Shown piece by piece: positions 32,485-38,014 of a stretch of 38,014 bases of DNA. Made by a program: the position numbers and the translations under genes. The notes under the pieces were generated by a model. It searched no databases, was not told the DNA's origin, and saw only the letters and a list, made by a program, of their open reading frames with translations. The stretch is from NCBI GenBank assembly GCA_047921395.1, contig JBLRWH010000018.1, positions 1 through 38,014 on the forward strand. The letters run 5' to 3'. The number at the start of each line of letters is the position of its first letter. Positions within the stretch are counted from its first letter, which is position 1. The DNA is from XN24 sp047921395 (GTDB lineage Bacteria; Pseudomonadota; Gammaproteobacteria; Steroidobacterales; XN24).

Positions 32485-33609
32485 TTGTCACAAGTTCTTG
32501 AATTAACGAAGTCTCTTGTCGAGCTTCCGTCCATCACCCCGGACGATCTCGGCTGCCAGGAACTGATGATCCGGCGCCTCGAGGCGATCGGTTTCCGGGT
32601 CGAGCGGATGCGCTTCGGCGAGGTCGACAACTTCTGGGCGCGCCGCGGCGAGACCGGGCCCGTGCTCTGCTTCGCGGGCCACACCGACGTCGTCCCGACC
32701 GGCCCGGCCGAGGCCTGGGCGTCGCCGCCGTTCGTGCCCACCGAGCGCGACGGCTGCCTGTGGGGCCGCGGCACCGCCGACATGAAGGCCAGCCTGGCCG
32801 CCATGGTCGTGGCCTGCGAAGAATTCCTGGCCGACGGCCGCGAGCCCGCCGGCTCGATCGCCTTCCTGGTCACCAGCGACGAGGAAGGCCCGGCCCAGGA
32901 CGGCACCAGGGCTGTCATCGAGGCGCTCGAGGCCCGTGGCGAGAAGATCGACTGGTGCCTCGTCGGCGAGCCCTCGAGCCGCGAGCGGCTCGGCGACATG
33001 CTGCGCATCGGGCGCCGCGGCTCGCTGTCCGGTGACCTGGTGGTCGAAGGCGTGCAGGGCCACGTCGCCTACCCCGAATCCGCGGTCAATCCGCTGCACA
33101 AGCTCGCGCCCGTGCTGGCCGAACTGGTCACGCTCGAATGGGACGCCGGCAATGACGCGTTCCCGCCGACCAGCTTCCAGCTGACCAACCTGCACTCCGG
33201 CACCGGCTTCCGCAACGTGACCCCCGGCTCCGCCGAGCTGAAGTTCAACATCCGCTACTCGACTGAGCAGACCTTCGAGGGCCTGCAGGCGCGTATCCAC
33301 GAGATCATGGACCGCCACGGTCTCGATTACCGAATCGCGTGGCGCGACGCGGGCCGGCCGTTCCTGACGCCGCCCGGCCGCTTCCTCGAGGCCGTGCGCG
33401 AGCTCGTGCACGAGATTGCCGGCGTGGATCCGGAGCTCTCCACCGGCGGCGGCACCTCCGACGGGCGCTTCATCGCCCCGACCGGTGCCGCGGTCGTCGA
33501 GCTCGGCCCCGTCAACGCAAGCATCCACAAGATCGACGAGCACGTGCGCATTGCGGACCTGGAGCCGCTGAAGGACCTGTACCTGGGGCTGCTGAGGCGG
33601 TTGCTGTGA
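32485..33609 (+). CDS. dapE: Succinyl-diaminopimelate desuccinylase DapE
   Basis: The 374-residue protein is the typical length for DapE, an M20 dinuclear zinc hydrolase of the lysine/diaminopimelate pathway. Metal ligands and catalytic residues are visible: His66 and Asp68 (AGHTDVVPTG), Asp99 (GRGTADMK), Glu133/Glu134 (SDEEGPA), Glu162 (VGEPSS) and His348 (NASIHKIDEH). The start is TTG 32485, because similarity begins at once (VLELTKSLVELPSITPDD) and no in-frame ATG precedes it. It is divergent from pstS and is not functionally linked to the phosphate genes. Confidence 0.95.
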   Translation: MSQVLELTKSLVELPSITPDDLGCQELMIRRLEAIGFRVERMRFGEVDNFWARRGETGPVLCFAGHTDVVPTGPAEAWASPPFVPTERDGCLWGRGTADMKASLAAMVVACEEFLADGREPAGSIAFLVTSDEEGPAQDGTRAVIEALEARGEKIDWCLVGEPSSRERLGDMLRIGRRGSLSGDLVVEGVQGHVAYPESAVNPLHKLAPVLAELVTLEWDAGNDAFPPTSFQLTNLHSGTGFRNVTPGSAELKFNIRYSTEQTFEGLQARIHEIMDRHGLDYRIAWRDAGRPFLTPPGRFLEAVRELVHEIAGVDPELSTGGGTSDGRFIAPTGAAVVELGPVNASIHKIDEHVRIADLEPLKDLYLGLLRRLL

Positions 33610-33643
33610 CCCCACGCGCCGTGTGACCGCGGGGACTGGGACC

Positions 33644-33725
33644 GCGGGGACGGGACGTCATAGGTCCGCTTCGCTCGCGAAACTTGGCAAGCTCGCTCAG
33701 CGGACCTATGACGTCCCGTCCCCGC
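33644..33725. repeat. Long perfect hairpin, 27-bp arms
   Basis: The left arm at 33644-33670 and right arm at 33699-33725 are exact reverse complements, begin GCGGGGACGGGACGTC, and enclose a 28-nt loop (33671-33698). The loop reappears exactly, inverted, at 33995-34022. Confidence 0.92.
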
Positions 33726-33980
33726 TGCCGCGTCGATGGTCCTGGCACCTGTGGCGGCCTGCCCCCGCTGCCGCGTCGGTGGTCGTGGCGCCTCAGTTGT
33801 CCCGTCCCGGCTGCCCCATTGATGGCGCCGACGAGCGAAGGTTCGCCGCCATTGGCAGTCACCCCAATACAGCGGAACCATGCGCTGCAACCGGCGATGG
33901 CGTGACGGCCCACGCCAGCAGCCATCCCGCCGTAGCGGAACCAGGCGCCGCAATCGGCGCTGGCGTGACAGGCGGGGGAC

Positions 33981-34036
33981 GTTACGGGTCCACTGAGCGA
34001 GCTTGCCAAGTTTCGCGAGCGAAGGGGACCCGTGAC
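33981..34036. repeat. Second, inverted hairpin sharing the same 28-nt loop
   Basis: Arms GTTACGGGTCC (33981-33991) and GGACCCGTGAC (34026-34036) pair at 10 of 11 positions. The 28 bp at 33995-34022 are the exact reverse complement of the loop of the first hairpin, so the two units are inverted copies, one more decayed. Confidence 0.82.
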
Positions 34037-34072
34037 GGCCCACGCCCGTGACGGCCCCCGACTGCCCAGAGG

Positions 34073-34579
34073 TCAGCGGCGGAAATTGTTCCAGGCGGCG
34101 ATCGAGGCGAGCCCCACCAGCGAGATGACGACCCAGCCGGCCATGCTCAGCCCGAGGAAGGTCCAGTCGATCTTGGCGCAATCGCCGGAGCCCTTCAGCA
34201 CCATGCCGATCGCCTCCCAGAGAGGGAAGACGTCCATGATGAAGTTGAACCCCGGGCCACATTCCGGCACTTGGTCGGGCGGGAGGTTCTGCAGCCAGAG
34301 CTGGCGCCACGCGACGCCGATGCCCGCCCCCGCCGCGAGAATGGCGAGCCCGCCGTAGATGCGCGTCCCCGTCCGCCCCGGGTTGTGGACGTAGGCCGCC
34401 AGCAACACGAAGCCCAGCGCCAGCACCGCGACGCGCTGGAACACGCACAGCGGGCAGGGCTCGAGGCCCAGCACATGTTGCGCGTACAGCGCGTAACCCA
34501 GCAGCCCGCCGCAGGCGAGCGCGCCGAAGCCGTTGATCAGGCGCCGGTCCAGGCCGCCGCCCATGCTCTTGTCACTCAT
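34073..34579 (-). CDS. dsbB: Disulfide bond formation protein DsbB
   Basis: The 168-residue membrane protein has four predicted helices and the DsbB cysteine set: Cys42 and Cys45 in EPCPLC, and Cys107 and Cys134 in the second periplasmic loop (VPECGPG, GDCAKIDW). FQRVAVL after the CxxC is characteristic. It reoxidises DsbA and passes electrons to quinones. ATG 34579 overlaps the phoU stop by 8 bp, so it appears translationally coupled to phoU copy 2, an unexpected functional pairing. Confidence 0.95.
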   Translation of the reverse strand: MSDKSMGGGLDRRLINGFGALACGGLLGYALYAQHVLGLEPCPLCVFQRVAVLALGFVLLAAYVHNPGRTGTRIYGGLAILAAGAGIGVAWRQLWLQNLPPDQVPECGPGFNFIMDVFPLWEAIGMVLKGSGDCAKIDWTFLGLSMAGWVVISLVGLASIAAWNNFRR

Positions 34580-35288
34580 TCCTGGCCTGTCGCTCCGGAT
34601 CGTCCAGCTTGACGTGGCGAATGTCCTTGCCACGCACCATGTAGACGACATATTCGCAGATATTCTTGGCATGGTCACCGATGCGCTCCAGCGCGCGCGC
34701 GGCCCACAGGGTGTCGAGCACCCTGCGGATGGTGCGCGGATTCTCCATCATCAGCGTGATTCCCTGGCGTGACACCGCCTCGTACTCGCGATCGACGACC
34801 TCGTCCTGGCGCACGATGCGCATCGCCTCCTCCGGATCCATGCGCGCGAACGCATCCAGCGCCCGGTTGAGCATCCCCGCGACGAGGTCGGCGAGATGCT
34901 GGATGGCCTGGTAGCTGTCCATCGGCCGCTCCTGCGCGGCGAGGCGCGACGCCAGGTAGCCGATCTTCTCGGCCTCGTCGCCGATCCGCTCGAGATCGGT
35001 GATGGTCTTCACGACCGCCATCAGCAGCCGCAGGTCGCCCGCGGTCGGCTGGCGCCGGGCGATGATCCGGCTGCAGTCCTCGTCGATCGAGACCTCGAAG
35101 CGATTCACCTTGTAGTCGTCCCGCGCCACCTGCTCGCCGAGCTCGCTGTCACCGCGCACCAGCGCCTCGACGGCGCGCCGCAGCTGTTCCTCCACGAGCC
35201 CGCCCATCGCCATGACACTGTTGCGCACGGCCTCGAGCTCGGCATTGAACTGGCGCGACCAGTGGTGGCTGAGGTCCTGGTGCTCCAT
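34572..35288 (-). CDS. phoU: Phosphate signalling protein PhoU (copy 2)
   Basis: The 238-residue protein has two PhoU repeats with motifs DLERIGDEAEKIGYLA and ALERIGDHAKNICEYVVYMVRGKDIRH. It is clearly paralogous to the copy at 21543-22271 but not near-identical. It lies outside the pst array, followed by dsbB, and close to phoR-phoB, so it may be the copy that works with PhoR. ATG 35288 is chosen on similarity (MEHQDLSHHWSRQFNAEL); the ribosome site is weak. Confidence 0.94.
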   Translation of the reverse strand: MEHQDLSHHWSRQFNAELEAVRNSVMAMGGLVEEQLRRAVEALVRGDSELGEQVARDDYKVNRFEVSIDEDCSRIIARRQPTAGDLRLLMAVVKTITDLERIGDEAEKIGYLASRLAAQERPMDSYQAIQHLADLVAGMLNRALDAFARMDPEEAMRIVRQDEVVDREYEAVSRQGITLMMENPRTIRRVLDTLWAARALERIGDHAKNICEYVVYMVRGKDIRHVKLDDPERQARNE

Positions 35289-35436
35289 GGTCAGGCTCGG
35301 GCTCCGGGGGATGGGGACGGCATCATGATCGCACTCGCGCACTTACCGGGACAAGGGCGCGACACGCGCTGCACGCTCGACCGGCCTGCGGCTTCACCGT
35401 ATTGTGCGCGCGGATGCGTCGTGCTCGCATGCTTCC

Positions 35437-35910
35437 ATGGGCATCGAGATCGAGCGCAAGTTTCTCGTCGTCGGCACGGCCTGGAAGGACGGCGTTCAGG
35501 GCCGACGCTTGCGGCAGGGCTATCTCTCGCTCGACAAGGAGCGCACGGTGCGCGTTCGCGTCGCCGGGGAAGCGGCCTGGCTGACCGTGAAGGGCCTGAC
35601 GACGAGGCTCGCGCGGCGGGAATTCGAGTACGCGATCCCGCCAGCCGACGCCCACCAGATGCTTGACGAACTCTGCCTCCGGCCGCTCATCGAGAAGACG
35701 CGCTACGCGCTCCGCCATGCCGGGCACCGCTGGGAAGTGGACGAATTCGAGGGCGCGAACACCGGTCTCGTGATCGCCGAGATCGAGCTTGAGCACCCGG
35801 ACGAAGCGTTCGCGCGGCCGCCTTGGCTCGGCCGGGAAGTCTCGGACGACCCGCGCTACTTCAACGCGAGCCTGGTCCGGCATCCGTTCCACGACTGGGG
35901 ACACTGCTGA
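35437..35910 (+). CDS. CYTH domain protein (triphosphate tunnel metalloenzyme family)
   Basis: The 157-residue protein begins MGIEIERKFLV, the ExExK motif (Glu4, Glu6, Lys8) of CYTH enzymes, and continues RLRQGYLS, RTVRVRV, LTVKGLTT, EFEYAI, EKTRYAL, WEVDEFEG and IAEIELE, the alternating charged strands that form the tunnel. Family members cleave inorganic triphosphate or related substrates. Its position next to phoR, phoB and phoU suggests a place in phosphate or polyphosphate metabolism, an inference. The last codons (GHC, stop) come from the left arm of an inverted repeat at 35897-35978. Confidence 0.92.
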   Translation: MGIEIERKFLVVGTAWKDGVQGRRLRQGYLSLDKERTVRVRVAGEAAWLTVKGLTTRLARREFEYAIPPADAHQMLDELCLRPLIEKTRYALRHAGHRWEVDEFEGANTGLVIAEIELEHPDEAFARPPWLGREVSDDPRYFNASLVRHPFHDWGHC

Positions 35911-35978
35911 TTCGGCCCCTGGGGGACACTGCTCCCCTGGGAGCAGTGGCACCGTTCGGCCGAATCAGCAGTGTCCCC
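35897..35978. repeat. Palindromic element between CYTH and phoR genes (21-bp perfect arms)
   Basis: The left arm 35897-35917 (GGGGACACTGCTGATTCGG..) and right arm 35958-35978 are exact reverse complements. Between them an inner hairpin CACTGCTCCC-CT-GGGAGCAGTG spans 35927-35948, preceded by a partial direct copy GGGGACACTGCT at 35922-35933. Each arm contains TGCTGA, whose TGA serves as the stop codon of the gene entering from that side. There is no T run, so a terminator role is uncertain. Confidence 0.92.
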
Positions 35979-37263
35979 GATGGGCAAGCCGATTCGCGGG
36001 GAAGCGGCAGGTGAAGGTGCTGCCCTCGCCGAGCCGGCTCTGCACCTCGAGGCGCGCGCCGTGGCGCTGCAGGACGTGCTTGACGATCGCGAGCCCGAGG
36101 CCCGTGCCGCCAGTGGCGCGGTCGCGGCTCTTGTCGACGCGGTAGAAGCGCTCGGTCAGGCGCGGGATCGACTCGGCCGGAATGCCGGCCCCCGTGTCCG
36201 TGACCGCCAGGCAGGGCGCGTCGCCGTCGAGGTACCAGCGGATGTGCACGCTGCCCTCCGCCGGGGTGTACTTCAGCGCATTGCCCACGACGTTGGCGAA
36301 AGCCGAGAAGATTTCCGATTCCACGCCGAGCAGGCCCGCGTCCGACTCCAGCGCCAGCTCGACCACAGCCGGGCGCTCCTTGCGCGCCAAGGCCTCCTTG
36401 CGCAGCGTCGCCAGCATCCCTGCCACGTCGACGAACTCGCGCTCCGCCTCCGGCGCCGAGGCCTCCAGCCGCGACAGCGTCAGCAGGTCCTCGATGATCC
36501 GGCGCATGCGCTCCGACTGCCGCACCATCTCGTCGACCGGGCCGCGCCAGTGCTCCGCGAGATCGGGATCCTCCGCGAGCGCATCGAGATAACCGCTGAT
36601 CACGGTCAGTGGCGAGCGCAGCTCGTGCGAGGCGTTCGCCACGAACGTGCGCCGCACCGTCTCGAGCCGCATCTCGTGCGTGATGTCCTTGGCCAGCAGC
36701 AGGCGCTGCGTCTCGCCATACGGCACCACCTGCAGCGCCAGCTTCACGTTCTCGTCCGTGGGCGAGGCCATGCGCAGCACCCGGCCGGGCGCTTCATCAT
36801 GCAGGAATGCCGCAAACTCGGGCGCCCGCAGCAGGTTCTCGATGCGTTGCCCGCGATCCTCCTGCCGCAGCCCGAAAAGGCGCACTGCCGCATCGTTCAG
36901 CCACGCGATATTGTGATTCAGGTCCAGCACGACGCCGGCGTCCGGCAATGCCTGCGTCGACTTGCGGAACTCCTTCAGCACCCGCGCCAGGCGCTTCTTG
37001 CGCGCCCGGCTCTGCAGCCGCATGCGATGCAGCTGCGCGAACACCCCGCCCCACAGCCCGGCCGCATCGCGCGGCGGCTCGCCCAGCTTGCGCCGCAGCC
37101 ACGATTCCAGCTGCCACAGGTGCCAGAGATGCCAGCCCAGGTAGCCGAGCAGCGCAGCCGAAAGCCAGGCGAAGGCATAGCCGAAAAAATAGCCGAGCAG
37201 GACCGCGGCGCCGACGAGCACGCCGAGGCGCGCCACGACATACGGCCACGGCCCGGGTTTCAC
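35965..37263 (-). CDS. phoR: Phosphate regulon sensor histidine kinase PhoR
   Basis: The 432-residue protein matches the usual PhoR length. Two N-terminal membrane segments (about 8-42) are followed by a PAS domain (about 100-195), the H-box FVANASHELRSPLTVISGYLDAL with His213, then NVVGNALKYTP (N box), VTDTGAGIP (G1) and GTGLGLAIVKHVL (G2). It phosphorylates PhoB at low phosphate. GTG 37263 overlaps the phoB stop (GTGA). The final residues (RGHC, stop) derive from the right arm of the inverted repeat, replacing or extending the native end. Confidence 0.95.
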   Translation of the reverse strand: MKPGPWPYVVARLGVLVGAAVLLGYFFGYAFAWLSAALLGYLGWHLWHLWQLESWLRRKLGEPPRDAAGLWGGVFAQLHRMRLQSRARKKRLARVLKEFRKSTQALPDAGVVLDLNHNIAWLNDAAVRLFGLRQEDRGQRIENLLRAPEFAAFLHDEAPGRVLRMASPTDENVKLALQVVPYGETQRLLLAKDITHEMRLETVRRTFVANASHELRSPLTVISGYLDALAEDPDLAEHWRGPVDEMVRQSERMRRIIEDLLTLSRLEASAPEAEREFVDVAGMLATLRKEALARKERPAVVELALESDAGLLGVESEIFSAFANVVGNALKYTPAEGSVHIRWYLDGDAPCLAVTDTGAGIPAESIPRLTERFYRVDKSRDRATGGTGLGLAIVKHVLQRHGARLEVQSRLGEGSTFTCRFPANRLAHRGHC

Positions 37264-37958
37264 TCGTCGACCTGCTCGGAGAAGCGGTAGCCCGCCCCGC
37301 GCACCGTCTGCACGAGCCGGTCGCAGCCCGACGGCTCCAGCGCCTTGCGCAGCCGGCGGATATGCACGTCCACGGTACGCTCCTCGACGTAGACGTTGCC
37401 GCCCCAGACGCGGTCCAGCAGCTGGCCGCGGCTGTAGACCCGGTCCGGGTGGGTCATGAAGAACTTCAGCAGGCGATACTCGGTCGGCCCCAGCGACACG
37501 ACCGCCCCGCCCGCTGTCACGCGGTGGCTTGCCGCGTTGAGCTCCAGTCCGCCGGCGCCGATCGGCGCCTCGTCCTCGTCGGGCGCGCCCCGCCGGAGCA
37601 CCGCCTTGATGCGCGCGAGCAGCTCGCGCGGCGAGAACGGCTTGGTGATGTAGTCGTCGGCGCCGCCCTCGAGGCCGCGGATCTTGTCCTCCTCCTCGGC
37701 GCGCGCCGTCAGCATGATGATCGGGAGCTCGCGAGTGATCGGGTCCTTCTTGATCATTCGCGTGAGTTCGAGGCCGCTCATGTCGGGCAGCATCCAATCC
37801 ACCAGCACCAGGTCCGGCAACCGGTCCGCCACCTGGATGCGCGCGGCGCGACAATCCTCGGCCTCGCGCACCTCGAACCCCGCGCGCCGCAGCCCGAACG
37901 CGATCATGTCGCGAATCGGCTTTTCATCCTCGACGATCAGTATCTGCTTGGCTGTCAT
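37260..37958 (-). CDS. phoB: Phosphate regulon response regulator PhoB
   Basis: The 232-residue protein has a receiver domain (phospho-acceptor Asp54 in LVDWMLPDMSG, Thr84, Lys106 in TKPFSP) and an OmpR-type winged helix (about 130-228; GPTEYRLLKFFMTHPDRVYSRGQLLDRVWG, ERTVDVHIRRLRKAL, RGAGYRF). It activates pst and other Pho genes. ATG 37958 is chosen at the start of the receiver (KQILIVEDE). It begins the phoB-phoR operon. Confidence 0.97.
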   Translation of the reverse strand: MTAKQILIVEDEKPIRDMIAFGLRRAGFEVREAEDCRAARIQVADRLPDLVLVDWMLPDMSGLELTRMIKKDPITRELPIIMLTARAEEEDKIRGLEGGADDYITKPFSPRELLARIKAVLRRGAPDEDEAPIGAGGLELNAASHRVTAGGAVVSLGPTEYRLLKFFMTHPDRVYSRGQLLDRVWGGNVYVEERTVDVHIRRLRKALEPSGCDRLVQTVRGAGYRFSEQVDE

Positions 37959-37967
37959 GGCTGGATC

Positions 37968-38014
37968 CGCAATTGTGACGGACAGATTACAACAGCGCTC
38001 CATTACAGATTCAT
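37968..38014 (-). promoter_or_regulatory. Possible degenerate Pho box upstream of phoB
   Basis: On the minus strand CTGTAATGGAG, CTGTTGTAAT and CTGTCCGTCAC stand in series just upstream of phoB. The CTGT words fit PhoB half-sites, but spacing is 10 and 13 nt rather than 11, and the region is cut by the window edge. Autoregulation is plausible but weakly supported. Confidence 0.3.

Larger units (their letters stand above)
33610..34072. repeat. 463-bp repeat-rich intergenic region between dapE and dsbB
   Basis: No convincing gene lies here. It contains a perfect hairpin with 27-bp arms (33644-33670 and 33699-33725), an inverted diverged partner (33981-34036), a 31-bp imperfect direct repeat (33720-33750 and 33763-33793, 28 identical) and a 36-bp imperfect direct repeat (33871-33906 and 33934-33969, 32 identical). 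The word GTGACGGCCCACGC recurs at 33903 and 34032. Short frames cross it on both strands but show no domain. Confidence 0.8.

Noticed and set aside
33512..34009. 165-codon minus frame through the repeat region
   Set aside because: It overlaps the dapE 3' end and the hairpins; its repeated peptide strings follow the DNA repeats rather than a domain.
33644..34036. CRISPR array
   Set aside because: Repeats are few, imperfect and unevenly spaced, with no cas genes; they are inverted hairpin units instead.
37264..37854. Upstream extension of the phoR frame
   Set aside because: It is antiframe sequence inside phoB; GTG 37263 overlapping the phoB stop gives the normal PhoR length.

Overview
This is a GC-rich, densely coded chromosomal window with a 100-N scaffold gap at 14788-14887, so it probably comes from a draft or metagenome-assembled genome. 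The gene set (DbpA, ArfB, DsbB, TldD/PmbA, DapE, PhoB/PhoR, and large PstC and PstA proteins with periplasmic inserts) points to a gammaproteobacterium. The beta-1,3-glucan locus suggests a marine or algal-polysaccharide lifestyle. A lineage near Woeseiales, Chromatiales or Steroidobacterales is a guess from gene style only.

Region 1 (1-8783) looks like a laminarin (beta-1,3-glucan) utilisation locus. It holds a modular lipoprotein (cut by the window edge), a GH16 endo-glucanase lipoprotein, a LysR regulator, a GH17 lipoprotein and a GH3 beta-glucosidase on the minus strand, with a divergent GPH-type sugar symporter on the plus strand. Two 14-bp palindromes, TGACAGCGCTGTCA and a one-pair variant, overlap the -35 boxes of the GH3 and GH16 promoters. 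They look like LacI-family operators, but no LacI gene is in the window.

Region 2 (8895-15643) is mixed metabolism and housekeeping: a GlpD-like FAD dehydrogenase, a FAH-family hydrolase, a cupin/JmjC-like oxygenase, a GNAT acetyltransferase, a CIA30-domain protein, ArfB and DbpA (5' end lost in the gap). It also contains two decayed genes: a nitroreductase fragment and an ABC exporter with two large internal deletions.

Region 3 (15640-21326) holds the TldE(PmbA)/TldD protease pair and a secreted subtilisin-like S8 protease with a PA-type insert and its own terminator.

Region 4 (21543-37958) is a large phosphate block. Reading along the minus strand: phoB, phoR, phoU (second copy), dsbB, then pstS with an upstream Pho box, pstC, pstA, pstB, and directly downstream a second Pst-like cassette ending in phoU. 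In that second cassette the PstS-like binding domain is fused to the PstC-like permease in one polypeptide, and the PstB-like ATPase keeps Walker A but has lost the Q-loop, signature, Walker B and H-loop consensus residues. This is the most unusual system in the window. dapE and a CYTH triphosphatase-type gene lie on the plus strand within this block.

Non-coding structure is concentrated in 33610-34072 (a 27-bp-arm hairpin plus an inverted, diverged copy and degenerate direct repeats) and at 35897-35978 (a 21-bp perfect inverted repeat whose arms encode the last codons and stop of the two convergent genes CYTH and phoR).
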